Shown one piece after another: positions 1-8,520 of a stretch of 64,000 bases of DNA (positions within the stretch are counted from its first letter, which is position 1; each line of letters starts with the position of its first letter). The notes under the pieces were generated by a model. That model saw only the letters and a program-made list of their open reading frames with translations, ran no database searches and was not told the origin of the DNA. The stretch spans positions 1-64,000 of the forward strand of contig NZ_FOUO01000006.1 in the NCBI RefSeq assembly GCF_900114895.1, in the 5' to 3' direction. A program made the translations under genes and the position numbers. The DNA comes from Ectothiorhodospira mobilis. GTDB lineage: Bacteria > Pseudomonadota > Gammaproteobacteria > Ectothiorhodospirales > Ectothiorhodospiraceae.

Positions 1-294
1 CAACCTCTGACTCGGGCGGCCTGACGCCTGAGAGATACAACCCGGTTAGAGCTTAAACCCCCTGTCAGGTGGTCCAGCAGATGGGGTCCACTTCAATGAG
101 CTGGGTCGTGTTGCTGGCCATGGATGCCTTTTGGATGGATTCACTGCATTGGAATGGGGTCACGCAAGTGGTTGCCCGCGAGGGGTGCCCCTGCGGGCCA
201 GGCTCCGCCACGGCCGGTTGCCCGGCGGTGGCAGACGCCCGGGGGCATCGGCCAGTCGGGGTCTGCCTGGCCGGCACCCCCGGGCCGCTTTGCC
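1..294. other. No recognisable gene; left edge of window
   Basis: No convincing gene was found here. A minus-strand frame ends at 65 with a short tail reading MASNTTQLIEVDPICWTT, preceded in frame by VTPFQCSESIQKA. It has no recognised family and could be the end of a decayed gene. The stretch 40-175 is less GC-rich than the flanking genes. The downstream part (176-294) is the 3' flank of the EamA gene. Confidence 0.35.
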
Positions 295-1191
295 TCACCC
301 GACGCGGGAGTGCACGCTCAGCGCCGTGACCGTGATCAGGATCAGCCCCATGCCCAGGATCTGCAGGGCGGCCAGGCTCTCCCCCAGGACCACGACGCCG
401 AACAGGGACGCGGTGACCGGCTCCACCATGGCCACGATGGAGGCCACGGCCGGGGCGGTGTGGTTCAGGCCGACGATGTAGAAGATGAAGGACAGCCCCG
501 CGCCCAGCACCCCCAGGATGACGAACAGCGGCCAGGTGGGGGCGCCCAGTACCGCCACGGCCTGGCCGGCATCCCCCGTCCAGATGAGGATGGTGACCAG
601 GGCCGCGAAGGCGATCACGAGGATCGCCTGGGGGGTACCGTGGGGGGCCGCATACTTGAAGCCGAAGATGAACAGGGCATAGGACAGGCCGGAGAGCAGC
701 CCGGCGGCGACCCCCAGGGGCGTGACACCGCCGGCCCCGGTCTCCAGGATGCGCGTGAGCAGCACGACGCCGATCATCACCATGACGATGGCGATCCACT
801 TGAACAGGGTGGGCCGCTCCAGCCGGAGGGCAAAGGACACCAGGAAGACGAACACCGGCGCGCAGTACATCAGCGTCGCCGCCACCGCGACGCTGCCCTC
901 GGCGATGCTGACGAAATAGAAGGCGAAGTTCCCGGCCACACCGAGACCGGCGATGGCCGACCAGAACCATAACCGGGGGTTGGACAGGCCGCTGCCCCGG
1001 GGGCGCAGGGCCAGCCAGACGAGCACGAACAACAGCCCGATGGCCCCCCGGTAGAACGACACCACCAGCGCATCCCAGCCGTCGGCCATGAGGATCCCGC
1101 CGATCCCCCCCGAAAGCCCCCAGCACAGGGCCGCCAGGATCACCATGGCGGTACTCACGCCCGCCGCCTTTTCCGTTTGAATGGTATTCAA
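295..1191 (-). CDS. EamA/DMT-family inner-membrane transporter
   Basis: The 298-residue protein is almost entirely hydrophobic, with about ten predicted membrane helices in two halves, the usual EamA (DUF6) duplication. It begins MNTIQTEKAAGVSTAMVILA, and the first helix carries the family-like LCWGLSGG stretch. DMT proteins generally export metabolites or amino acids; the substrate cannot be read from sequence. The gene is divergent from tcuA across a 162-bp gap, so a shared control region is possible, but no operator was identified. A second, only distantly similar EamA gene lies at 4979. The family call is firm and the function is open. Confidence 0.85.
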   Translation of the reverse strand: MNTIQTEKAAGVSTAMVILAALCWGLSGGIGGILMADGWDALVVSFYRGAIGLLFVLVWLALRPRGSGLSNPRLWFWSAIAGLGVAGNFAFYFVSIAEGSVAVAATLMYCAPVFVFLVSFALRLERPTLFKWIAIVMVMIGVVLLTRILETGAGGVTPLGVAAGLLSGLSYALFIFGFKYAAPHGTPQAILVIAFAALVTILIWTGDAGQAVAVLGAPTWPLFVILGVLGAGLSFIFYIVGLNHTAPAVASIVAMVEPVTASLFGVVVLGESLAALQILGMGLILITVTALSVHSRVG

Positions 1192-1353
1192 ACCAGACCT
1201 TTATGGGTTCATGGGTTTCTTGCCCCACCACGCGCCGGGCGCGCGGTGTGGTTGCGCAGGCGAGCCTACCGCATTCCGGTGCCGGTTGCAGTGACGGGCC
1301 GGGGCGGGACCGGATGCGGTATGATCCGGCCGTCATCCAGTGTATTCCCCGCA

Positions 1354-2727
1354 ATGCCCCCCGAACCCTACGACGTCCTGGTCATCGGCGGCGGCCTGGC
1401 CGCCCTGTGTGCCGCCCTCGCGGCCCGCGAGGCCGGGGCCTCGGCGCTGCTGGTGGACCGGGCCCCCAAGGCCCTGCGCGGCGGCAACGCCCGCCATTCC
1501 CGCAACCTGCGCATCGCCCACGATGCCCCCTCGCCCCTGTTTCCAGGGCAATACGGCGTGGAGGAGTTCATTGCCGATCTGGAGACGGCCCACGGGGGCC
1601 ACGGCGACCCGGAGCTGGTGCGCATCCTGGCCCAGGGCTCGGCGGAACTGCCCGGGTGGCTTCAGGCCCGGGGCGTGCGCTTCCAGCTGCCGGAGCGCGG
1701 TGCCCTGCCCTGGTCGCGCAAGACCGCCTTCTTCCTGGGGGGCGGGCGCACCCTCATGAACGCCCTGTATGCCGCCGCCGAGGACCGGGGGGTGGCGATC
1801 CGCTACGACACCCACGTGACGCATCTGGAGCTGGAGGATGCCCGGGTGCACACGCTCCCCTGCCGGGGGCCGGAGGGGGAGGGCCTCCTGCGGGCCCGGC
1901 GCGTGGTCTGCTGCAGCGGCGGCTACCAGGCGGACCGCCGCGCCCTGGCCGCCGCCGGTTGCCCCGGGGCCTTGCACTACATCAACCGCGGCAGCCCCCA
2001 TGTCACCGGCGACCTGCTGCTGCAGTTGCTGGACCAGGGGGCCGCCCCGTCCGGGGTGCCCGGCACCTGCCACCGGGTGGCGGTGCATGCCTGCTCGCCG
2101 CCGGAGGACGGGGGCATCGTCACCCGTGTGGACGGCATGCCCTGGGGGCTGGTGGTGGACACCCAAGGCCGGCGCTTCCAGGACGAGGGGGAGGTGATCA
2201 CGCCGCGGCGCTATTCCGCCTGGGGCCGCTGGGTGTCGGACACCCCCGGGGCCCGGGCCCACCTGATCCTGGATGACGCCGGCCTGCGGCGGGCGCCGCC
2301 CTCCCTGTACCCGCCGCTGACGGCCCAGACCCTGGAGGACCTGGGCCGCAGGCTCCAACTCCCCCCCGGGGCCCTGGAGCGGACCGTACAGCGCTACCAC
2401 GCCGCCCGGGTGGACGGCGGCGACGACCCCCTGGCCCATTACACCACCGGCCTGACGCCCCCCAAGAGCCACTGCGCCCTGCCCCTGGAGCGCCCGCCCT
2501 TCCACGCCTGGACCCTGGCCCCGGGGGTCACCTTCACCGGCCATGGCCTGGCGGTGGACCCCCGGGGGCGCATCCGCCGGCGCCACGCCCCCCCTTGCCA
2601 GACCCTGTACGCCGCCGGGATGATCATGTCCCCGGCGGTGCTGGGCCCCGGCTACGTGGCCGGGGCCGCCCTGACCCTGTGCGCCGTGTTCGGCCGCATC
2701 GCCGGCGAGGCGGCTGCCCGGGGATGA
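1354..2727 (+). CDS. tcuA: FAD-dependent tricarballylate dehydrogenase TcuA
   Basis: The 457-residue flavoprotein belongs to the fumarate reductase/succinate dehydrogenase flavoprotein family. The N-terminus has the dinucleotide-binding motif DVLVIGGGLAALCAAL (residues 7-22), followed by an acidic strand end (LLVDRAP). A conserved C-terminal FAD contact reads PAVLGPGYVAGAAL. TcuA oxidises tricarballylate to cis-aconitate and passes electrons through its FAD to TcuB. I chose the ATG at 1354 because the Rossmann motif follows directly; the longer frame from 1177 adds about 59 residues without family character. tcuB follows after 97 bp, which supports the TcuA assignment over other flavoprotein dehydrogenases. 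Length fits the Salmonella protein (about 467 aa). Confidence 0.88.
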   Translation: MPPEPYDVLVIGGGLAALCAALAAREAGASALLVDRAPKALRGGNARHSRNLRIAHDAPSPLFPGQYGVEEFIADLETAHGGHGDPELVRILAQGSAELPGWLQARGVRFQLPERGALPWSRKTAFFLGGGRTLMNALYAAAEDRGVAIRYDTHVTHLELEDARVHTLPCRGPEGEGLLRARRVVCCSGGYQADRRALAAAGCPGALHYINRGSPHVTGDLLLQLLDQGAAPSGVPGTCHRVAVHACSPPEDGGIVTRVDGMPWGLVVDTQGRRFQDEGEVITPRRYSAWGRWVSDTPGARAHLILDDAGLRRAPPSLYPPLTAQTLEDLGRRLQLPPGALERTVQRYHAARVDGGDDPLAHYTTGLTPPKSHCALPLERPPFHAWTLAPGVTFTGHGLAVDPRGRIRRRHAPPCQTLYAAGMIMSPAVLGPGYVAGAALTLCAVFGRIAGEAAARG

Positions 2728-2824
2728 TCGGGACCGCAAGTCACCCCGCCCAAATCCCCGGCGGCGGAACCGTCCGCCCCCGGCGGGTTCCCAATCCAGG
2801 ACCGCCCCCCATGCCTTCTCTGCC

Positions 2825-3985
2825 ATGACTCAGCCCAAAGCCCCCAACGCAACGGAAACGGAGACGGAGACGCAGACGGACGCCGAGACCCGCCGCACCC
2901 TGCACCTGTGCAACATCTGCGGCTTCTGCACCGGCCTGTGCGCGGTCTTTCGCAGTGCCGAGCGGCGCCCGGCCCTGACCCAGGCGGACCTGGACCACCT
3001 GGCCCATCTCTGCCACAACTGCCGGGCCTGCTGGTACGCCTGCCAGTACGCCCCGCCCCATGCCTTCGCCATCAATGTCCCCGCCACCCTGGCCCGCCAC
3101 CGCGCCCGCAGCTACCGGCGCTACGCCTGGCCCCGGCCCCTGGCGGGGCTGCTGGCCCGCAGCGGCACCGCCACCACGGCGGTGGCCCTTTTCACCACCT
3201 TGCTGGTGCCCCTGCTCACCCTGCTGTGGGTACCCGGTGAGGTGCTCTTCGCCGCCCACCGGGCCGAGGGGGCGTTCTATCAAGTGATCCCCTGGGGGCT
3301 GATGAGCGCGGTGGCGGGCCTTACCCTGGGTTTCTCCCTGCTGGCGGTGGCGGTGGGCCTGGCCCGTTACTGGCGGGACATCGGCCGCGGCGGCCCGCCG
3401 GCCGTCTCCGTCTGGCGGGCCCTGCCGGCGGCAGCCCGGGACCTGTTCACCCTGCGCAACCTGGAGGGCGGGGGCGGCGGCTGCAACGACCGCGGCGAGC
3501 GCCCCGGTCACGCCCGGCGGCGCCTGCATCACGCCCTGTTCTACGGCTTTTTGCTGTGTCTGGCCGCCACCACCGTGGCCGCCGGCTATCACCACTTCCT
3601 GCACTGGCAGGCCCCCTACCCCTTCTTCAGCCTGCCCACCCTGCTGGGCACCGTGGGCGGCCTGTCCATGGTCACGGGGGCGGCGGGGCTGATCCGGCTC
3701 AAGCGCGGCGCCGACCCGGCCCCCACCGCCGCCGAGACCCTGCCCGCGGACTACGCCCTGCTGGGCCTGCTGCTGGCCACCGCCGCCACCGGCCTGCTGC
3801 TGCTGGCCCTGCGCCAGACCCCGGCCATGGGGCTGCTCCTGGCCCTGCACCTGGGCACGGTGCTGGGGTTTTTCGTGATGATCCCCTACAGCAAGTTCGT
3901 CCATGGCGCCTACCGCGCCGCGTCCCTGCTACGGGCCGCCATGGAACGCCCCACCGATCGGCCCACGGGCCTGGATCTGACTTGA
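2825..3985 (+). CDS. tcuB: Tricarballylate/citrate utilisation iron-sulfur membrane protein TcuB
   Basis: The 386-residue protein has an N-terminal ferredoxin-like region with two cysteine groups: CNICGFCTGLC (C29, C32, C35, C39) and CHNCRACWYAC (C63, C66, C69, C73). These would ligate two [4Fe-4S] clusters. The rest has several membrane helices with histidines (for example GYHHFLHWQ) that may bind haem. In Salmonella TcuB reoxidises the FAD of TcuA and feeds electrons to the quinone pool. The N-terminus before the cysteines is a Glu/Thr repeat (ETETETQT). A TcuC-type citrate/tricarballylate permease is absent next door; only EamA genes flank the pair. Confidence 0.88.
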   Translation: MTQPKAPNATETETETQTDAETRRTLHLCNICGFCTGLCAVFRSAERRPALTQADLDHLAHLCHNCRACWYACQYAPPHAFAINVPATLARHRARSYRRYAWPRPLAGLLARSGTATTAVALFTTLLVPLLTLLWVPGEVLFAAHRAEGAFYQVIPWGLMSAVAGLTLGFSLLAVAVGLARYWRDIGRGGPPAVSVWRALPAAARDLFTLRNLEGGGGGCNDRGERPGHARRRLHHALFYGFLLCLAATTVAAGYHHFLHWQAPYPFFSLPTLLGTVGGLSMVTGAAGLIRLKRGADPAPTAAETLPADYALLGLLLATAATGLLLLALRQTPAMGLLLALHLGTVLGFFVMIPYSKFVHGAYRAASLLRAAMERPTDRPTGLDLT

Positions 3986-3995
3986 GCCAAACCCC

Positions 3996-4892
3996 TCAGA
4001 CGGAAGCGGCCTCCTCCGTAGCCGCCAGCCGCTGCCGCAGCCGCTGGGCCAGGCGGGCCGCCGGCTCCGTGGGACGCCCCGGGGCACGGTGCAGGGCGAT
4101 GTCCACCCAAGGCAGGGGGGGCAACCCCTCCGCCTCCCCCAGGGGGCGCAGCCCCGCAGCCATCATGGAAGGGGTCAGCACCGTCACCGCCAGACCGGCC
4201 CGGACCGCCGCCAGCAGACCGGCCAGGCCATTGCCCGTGTAGGCCACTCGCCAGGATCGGTCCGCCGCCTCCAGGGCCTCCAGGGCTTGTTCCCGGAAGA
4301 TGCAGGTCCCCCGGCGGGAAAGGGCCAGAGGCAAGGGATCCCGCCGGTGCGCGGCGTGATCCGAGGCCCCGGTCCACCACAGTGGCTCCCGGCGCAGGGT
4401 CTCCCCTCCGGGGCTGCCGGGCTGTCGGGTCACCACCGCCAGATCCAATCCCCCGGCGCGTACCTTGCGCACCAGATCCATGCTCAGACCGCACTCAACC
4501 GTCAACTCCACGCCGGGGAAACGTTCCTCGAATTCCGTCAGCAGGGGCGGGATGAAACCCAGATAGTCATCGGGGATACCGAGCCGCAGCCGTCCCCCCA
4601 GACGGGCGGCGCGCAGTTCCTGCCAGGCCAGGGCGTGATGGCGCAACATCTCCCGGGCATGGGCCAGCAGCCGCTCCCCCTCCGGGGTCGGGGTCAAGGT
4701 GGTCCGCTCCAGAAGACGGTGACCGGTGCGCCGCTCCAGCCGCGCCAGATGGGCGCTCACCGTGGACTGGGCCCGGTGCAGCCGTCTGCCGGCGGCGGTG
4801 AACCCGCCGCTGTCCACCACCGCCACCAGGGACTGTAATTGTTCCAGATCGAGGGGATGCCCCTCACCCATCATGCTTTGTGATTCTTCCAT
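3996..4892 (-). CDS. LysR-family transcriptional regulator
   Basis: The 298-residue protein has an N-terminal winged helix-turn-helix (LEQLQSLVAVVDSGGFTAAG, then RLHRAQSTVSAHLARLE) and a C-terminal periplasmic-binding-like effector domain, standard LysR size. It is convergent with tcuB (10 bp apart) and divergent from the EamA gene at 4979, with 86 bp between. By LysR convention the likeliest target is the divergent exporter, with a T-N11-A operator expected in 4893-4978. A role in tcuAB control is possible but less supported. The start could also be the ATG at 4874 or 4871; no strong ribosome-binding site decides between them. Confidence 0.85.
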   Translation of the reverse strand: MEESQSMMGEGHPLDLEQLQSLVAVVDSGGFTAAGRRLHRAQSTVSAHLARLERRTGHRLLERTTLTPTPEGERLLAHAREMLRHHALAWQELRAARLGGRLRLGIPDDYLGFIPPLLTEFEERFPGVELTVECGLSMDLVRKVRAGGLDLAVVTRQPGSPGGETLRREPLWWTGASDHAAHRRDPLPLALSRRGTCIFREQALEALEAADRSWRVAYTGNGLAGLLAAVRAGLAVTVLTPSMMAAGLRPLGEAEGLPPLPWVDIALHRAPGRPTEPAARLAQRLRQRLAATEEAASV

Positions 4893-4978
4893 CTCAAAAA
4901 TTCGTTTCCGTCATGTGTTTTGCATCCCTATCTTCGCCCCCGAAACGGCATATTTCCAGGCATGAGGAGGCAGATGAC

Positions 4979-5887
4979 ATGCAGCACGGATCGGAAACCA
5001 TAAGCGGTATCCTCGGGGGTGTTTTCAGCGTGATTCTCTGGAGCGGCCTGCCGGTGCTGCGGGGGATGACGGACCTGCCCCCCCTGCAAGTGGCCGCCGT
5101 CGCCTTGGGAGTGGCGGCCCTGATGAGTGGGGGGGTGACGCGGCTGGCTTCCGCATCCCGCCCCGGGCGCCCCGCGGCCGGTGGGGCCATGTACTGGATC
5201 GCCGGCGTGGGTGGCCTGGCGGGGGCGTTGTATTTCTATTTCCTCGCCCTGGGGCTGGGGGACCCGGCCGTGGTGACCCTGATCACCTACACCTGGCCCC
5301 TGGGCTTTGTCCTGGCCGCCGAACTCCGCACCGGTCGCCGGCCGCGGCCGGCCATACTCACCGGGGCAACCATCGCCTTTGCCGGCATCGCGCCACTACT
5401 GGCTGCAGGGGGCGGCGGCCCAACCCCCGCGGCCGCCTGGCTGGCGGGACTGGCCAGCGGTGGCGCATGGATCGCCTTCTCCCTCTATTTACGTGATGCG
5501 GGATCACTGCCCTTCGGTGCCTGGGCAGGCCTGTTCGGTCGCGCCGCCGGGGTGGTGCTGTTCCTCCACCTGGCCCTGGAAACCACCTTCTGGGGAGATG
5601 CAGGAGACTGGCTCGCCGCCGCCGCCATCGGCATCGGGCCCTATGGCCTCGCCTTCATGACCTGGGGATACGCCCTGCGCCACGGGCCCGCCGGTCTGTT
5701 GGGCACCCTGACCTATGCCGTGCCGGTCCTCGCCAGTGCCGCCCTGGTGGCCCTGGGCCGGAGCCCGGCGGACCCACGTCTGGCCCTGGCTGCGGCGGCA
5801 GTGGTGGGCGGCGCCCTGATCGCCTCCGGTGGACCGGGTCCGTTTCGTCCGAGACGCCGCTGGCCGCAGCAGCGGACGAACGCTTGA
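4979..5887 (+). CDS. EamA/DMT-family transporter, possibly amino-acid exporter
   Basis: The 302-residue protein has about ten membrane helices in two EamA repeats. The start is the ATG at 4979 (MQHGSETISG), placed eight bases after a GAGGAGG ribosome-binding site at 4964-4970; the longer upstream frame has no membrane character. YddG-type aromatic amino-acid exporters are among the family members with a similar N-terminal helix (VFSVILWSGLPVL), but this is only a resemblance. Divergent transcription with the LysR gene suggests regulated efflux, for example an exporter induced by its own substrate. A phosphodiesterase-family gene follows after 50 bp. Confidence 0.82.
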   Translation: MQHGSETISGILGGVFSVILWSGLPVLRGMTDLPPLQVAAVALGVAALMSGGVTRLASASRPGRPAAGGAMYWIAGVGGLAGALYFYFLALGLGDPAVVTLITYTWPLGFVLAAELRTGRRPRPAILTGATIAFAGIAPLLAAGGGGPTPAAAWLAGLASGGAWIAFSLYLRDAGSLPFGAWAGLFGRAAGVVLFLHLALETTFWGDAGDWLAAAAIGIGPYGLAFMTWGYALRHGPAGLLGTLTYAVPVLASAALVALGRSPADPRLALAAAAVVGGALIASGGPGPFRPRRRWPQQRTNA

Positions 5888-5937
5888 CCCCCGCCCGATC
5901 ATGGCCCCCGACCCGGCCATGGGGCTATGATCCGGGG

Positions 5938-7107
5938 ATGGACACCTTAAACCTGCCCGCGCCGCCCGACTACGGCGGGCGCAGCCTGGCCAACCTCATG
6001 GCCTCCCTGTCGGCGGGCCTGGGCGGCCCCCTGCCGCCCCAGGGGCCGCTGGCGGCGCTGCCGCCGGAGGCGGTGGGTGGCCATCGCCACGTGGTGCTGG
6101 TGCTGGTGGACGGCCTGGGGGATGCCTTCCTCCAGGGCCAGCCCGCCCCCTTCCTCAACGGCCACCGCCTGGCGGGGATCGAATCGGTCTTCCCCACCAC
6201 CACCGCCTCCGGCATCACCACGGTGCTCACGGGGGACACCCCCGCGGTCCACGGCCTCACCGGCTGGCACGTGCACTTTCGCGAACTGGGGGCCGTGCTG
6301 GCGGTGCTGCCGGGGGTGCCCCGCTACGGCGGCGTGGGCTATGACCAGGCGCAGGTGGACCTGGGGCGGCTGCTGGGGCACCACAGCCTGTTCGACCGCC
6401 TGCCGGTGGCCTCGGCCCTGGTGACGCCGGAGCACATCGCCCGCACCCCCTTCAACGCGGCCCATCAGGGCCGGGCGCGGCTGTACCCCTTCAAGGGGCT
6501 GGATCACATGGTGGAGCAGGTGGTGACGGCGGTGCGGGGCGGCGACACCCCCCGCTTCGTCTACGCCTACTGGCCGGATCTGGACGCCCGCGGCCACGAG
6601 CACGGCCCCGATGGCGCCGAGACCCGCCGCCACCTGCAGCAAGTGGACACGGCCCTGGCGGCCCTGGCCCGCCGTCTGGCGGGCACCGACACCCTGCTGC
6701 TGGTGACCGCCGACCACGGCATGGTGGCGGCACGCCACCGGGCGGACCTGGCGGACCACCCCGGCATCGCCCGCTGCCTGGCCCTGCCCCTGTGCGGCGA
6801 GCCGCGGGTGGCCTTCGCCTACGTGCGCCACGGCTGGCACGAGACCTTCGCCCGGCGGGTGCGGGAGGAACTGGGCCATGCCTGTACCCTGGTGCCCAGC
6901 CACCGGCTGTTGGAGCGGGGCTGGTTCGGGCCGGGACGGCACCACCCGGAACTGGAGACGCGCATCGGGGACTTCGCCCTGGTCATGCACCCGGGCTGGG
7001 TGCTGCAGGACCGCATCCTCGGGCGCGAACCCCACCCCATGGCGGGGGTGCACGGCGGCCTGGACCGGCGCGAGGTGGAGATCCCGCTGGTGCGCGCCCT
7101 GTGCTGA
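5938..7107 (+). CDS. Alkaline-phosphatase-superfamily nucleotide pyrophosphatase/phosphodiesterase
   Basis: The 389-residue protein shows the metal sites of the type I phosphodiesterase/nucleotide pyrophosphatase family. These are an early VLVLVDGLGD aspartate, the nucleophile region FPTTTASGITTVLTG, YWPDLDARGHEHGP with paired Asp and His, and LLVTADHGM. No signal peptide is visible, so it is probably cytoplasmic. The first ATG giving a sensible N-terminus is at 5938. Such enzymes hydrolyse phosphodiester or phosphonate bonds; the substrate is unknown here. The gene is on the same strand as the exporter upstream, 50 bp away, and may be co-transcribed. Confidence 0.82.
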   Translation: MDTLNLPAPPDYGGRSLANLMASLSAGLGGPLPPQGPLAALPPEAVGGHRHVVLVLVDGLGDAFLQGQPAPFLNGHRLAGIESVFPTTTASGITTVLTGDTPAVHGLTGWHVHFRELGAVLAVLPGVPRYGGVGYDQAQVDLGRLLGHHSLFDRLPVASALVTPEHIARTPFNAAHQGRARLYPFKGLDHMVEQVVTAVRGGDTPRFVYAYWPDLDARGHEHGPDGAETRRHLQQVDTALAALARRLAGTDTLLLVTADHGMVAARHRADLADHPGIARCLALPLCGEPRVAFAYVRHGWHETFARRVREELGHACTLVPSHRLLERGWFGPGRHHPELETRIGDFALVMHPGWVLQDRILGREPHPMAGVHGGLDRREVEIPLVRALC

Positions 7108-7186
7108 CCGGGGGCCGCGGCGGCGGGGAGGCCGGCGCGGCGTCGTGTTACCATGGTGGGCCACTCAAGCGGAACAGGAACCCGCC

Positions 7187-7486
7187 ATGTCCGACGCCGA
7201 TGCCCTGTTCGACCGTGCCGCGAGCCAGACCGTGGAGCTGGCCAACCGCCTGAGCGAGTCCGATCCCAAGGCGGATCTGTGGGATATCGCCGACGGCCTC
7301 CTGGCCGGTGCGGTGCACTACTGGCTGTACACCCGCCAGCCCTGCGGCGACCCCCGCTGCGAGCAGTGCGCCCCCATCAGCACCGCCGAGGAGCGCCTGG
7401 CCCTGCTGCTGCAGGACGTGGAGCAGTACGCCCGCGACAGCGACTACTACCACGCCCCCACCGACCTCAACGTGGGCCGCGCCTGA
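7187..7486 (+). CDS. Conserved small protein of unknown function (99 aa)
   Basis: The protein starts at the ATG at 7187 (MSDADALFDRAASQ), with a GGAACAGGAA stretch upstream. It is mostly helical and acidic, and carries a central cysteine cluster CGDPRCEQC (three Cys) that could bind a metal. No known family is recalled with certainty. Its last 13 codons lie in the 161-bp repeat at 7446-7606, and the same codons recur out of context at 8361-8401. In the uninterrupted ancestor the stop codon would have lain only a few bases from the convergent kinase stop (see the repeat entries). Confidence 0.75.
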   Translation: MSDADALFDRAASQTVELANRLSESDPKADLWDIADGLLAGAVHYWLYTRQPCGDPRCEQCAPISTAEERLALLLQDVEQYARDSDYYHAPTDLNVGRA

Positions 7487-7606
7487 GGCCTCAGCCCGGC
7501 AGGCGCAGCACCCACGCCGCCCCCCCCCCACTCCGGGCTCCTGTCCAGTTGCAGACGCCCGCCGTAGGCCTGGACGATCTCGCTCACCACCGCCATGCCG
7601 ATGCCC
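7446..7606. repeat. Direct repeat, copy 1, flanking the hicAB insertion
   Basis: This 161-bp segment is repeated at 8361-8520. By eye the copies differ at two substitutions and in the length and composition of a C-run (about ten C here, interrupted by an A in copy 2). It holds the last 13 codons of the 99-aa gene, the short junction, and about 115 bp of the 3' end of the minus-strand kinase gene. In this copy the kinase part is a dead fragment: identity stops abruptly at 7606, inside the kinase frame. Copy 2 is joined to the intact kinase. Confidence 0.92.
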
Positions 7607-7721
7607 AGGCTCCCTCTTTGACCCCCTCCCCACGGCTCACGCCGGGGGATTCCTCGTGCGAAACGCGGGTTTTCAGGCGTGAGAGGATTTCATTCGGCAG
7701 TGAACTTCTGTTTCCCCATGG

Positions 7722-7746
7722 TGCCAATAGTGATACCGTTTTGGCA
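7722..7746. promoter_or_regulatory. Inverted repeat over the hicA start, candidate HicB operator
   Basis: TGCCAA (7722-7727) and TTGGCA (7741-7746) form a perfect 6-bp inverted repeat with a 13-bp spacer. The right arm touches the hicA start codon. HicB antitoxins commonly repress their own operon at such sites. That this is the operator is inference from position and symmetry. Confidence 0.4.
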
Positions 7747-8003
7747 TGGCGTCCGTGGGTAAGATCCTTGATCAGATGCGGCGCGAACCGGCTCATGTGC
7801 GGTTCGCGGATCTGATCAAGGTATGCGAGGCGTATTTCGGGCAACCCCGTCAGCATGGCACCAGCCATGCCATTTTCAAGACCCCTTGGGCGGGTGATCC
7901 TCGAATCAATATCCAGAATGCCAAAGGGGGTGCCAAGCCCTACCAGGTGAGGCAAGTATTGCTCGCCATCGAGAAACTGGAGAGCATGGACAATGCAGAG
8001 TGA
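7746..8003 (+). CDS. hicA: HicA-family mRNA-interferase toxin
   Basis: The 85-residue protein has the compact HicA dsRBD-like fold signature. This comprises an N-terminal helix region, the active-site histidine context HGTSHAIFKTPW (residues about 37-48), and a C-terminal PYQVRQVLLAIEKL helix. HicA toxins cleave mRNA and tmRNA in the absence of HicB. The toxin gene comes first, as is usual for hicAB, and overlaps the next gene by 11 bp, indicating translational coupling. Codon use and GC are lower than in the neighbouring kinase. The pair sits inside a duplication of the host junction, which suggests recent arrival. Confidence 0.85.
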   Translation: MASVGKILDQMRREPAHVRFADLIKVCEAYFGQPRQHGTSHAIFKTPWAGDPRINIQNAKGGAKPYQVRQVLLAIEKLESMDNAE

Positions 8004-8325
8004 TCACTATACCTACCGCGTTACCTGGTCCCCCGAAGATGGCGAATACGTCGGCCTGTGCACCGAGTTCCCTTCGCTGTCCTGGTTGGCCGACTCCCCG
8101 GATGCGGCCTTGCAGGGTGTGCGACGTTTGGTGGCCGATGCGGTAGCCGATATGGAGGCCGCCGGCGAGGATGTTCCCGTGCCATTGGCGGAAAAACACT
8201 ACACCGGTGAGTTCCGCGTCCGCATCCCCCCTGAACTCCACCGCGACTTGGCGATCCAGGCCGCGGAACAGCGCGTAAGCCTGAACCGGCTGGTGAGTGC
8301 CAAGCTTGCGTCCACGCCGAAATAA
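7993..8325 (+). CDS. hicB: HicB-family antitoxin
   Basis: The 110-residue protein has the HicB partial RNase H-like fold at the N-terminus (YTYRVTWSPEDGEYVGLCTE, then FPSLSWLADSPDAALQGVRRL). A C-terminal helix region resembles ribbon-helix-helix DNA binders (IPPELHRDLAIQAAEQRVSL followed by NRLVSAKL). It should neutralise the upstream HicA and repress the operon. It overlaps hicA by 11 bp. Thirty-five bases after its stop the second copy of the 160-bp direct repeat begins, so the mobile unit ends close to the operon. Confidence 0.87.
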   Translation: MQSDHYTYRVTWSPEDGEYVGLCTEFPSLSWLADSPDAALQGVRRLVADAVADMEAAGEDVPVPLAEKHYTGEFRVRIPPELHRDLAIQAAEQRVSLNRLVSAKLASTPK

Positions 8326-8360
8326 AATCCCTACAACGCGCTTGGGATATCCAAAGGACG

Positions 8361-8520
8361 ACTACCACGCCCCCACCGACCTCAACGTGGGCCGCGCCTG
8401 AGGCCTCAGCCGGGCAGGCGCAGCACCCACGCCGCACCCCCCCACTCCGGGCTCCTGTCCAGCTGCAGACGCCCGCCGTAGGCCTGGACGATCTCGCTCA
8501 CCACCGCCATGCCGATGCCC
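8361..8520. repeat. Direct repeat, copy 2, flanking the hicAB insertion
   Basis: This is the second copy of the 7446-7606 segment, about 915 bp downstream. It carries a headless copy of the last 13 codons of the 99-aa gene (8361-8401) and continues into the intact 3' end of the kinase gene. Here the 99-aa gene fragment is the dead part. The two copies together give a clean model: left gene intact with copy 1, right gene intact with copy 2, and hicAB between. Confidence 0.92.

Noticed and set aside
65-1354. A 429-codon minus-strand frame over the EamA gene
   Set aside because: It is the out-of-frame shadow of the 298-aa transporter at 295-1191, which has all the family features. Only its last ~18 codons (65-120) remain unexplained.
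1333-2826. A 497-codon open frame on the minus strand opposite tcuA
   Set aside because: Composition is the typical Gly/Pro/Arg/His mirror of a GC-rich gene; the plus strand carries clear TcuA motifs. Similar long mirrors oppose gyrB, yidC, prlC, ubiD, the chemoreceptor and the two-component genes.
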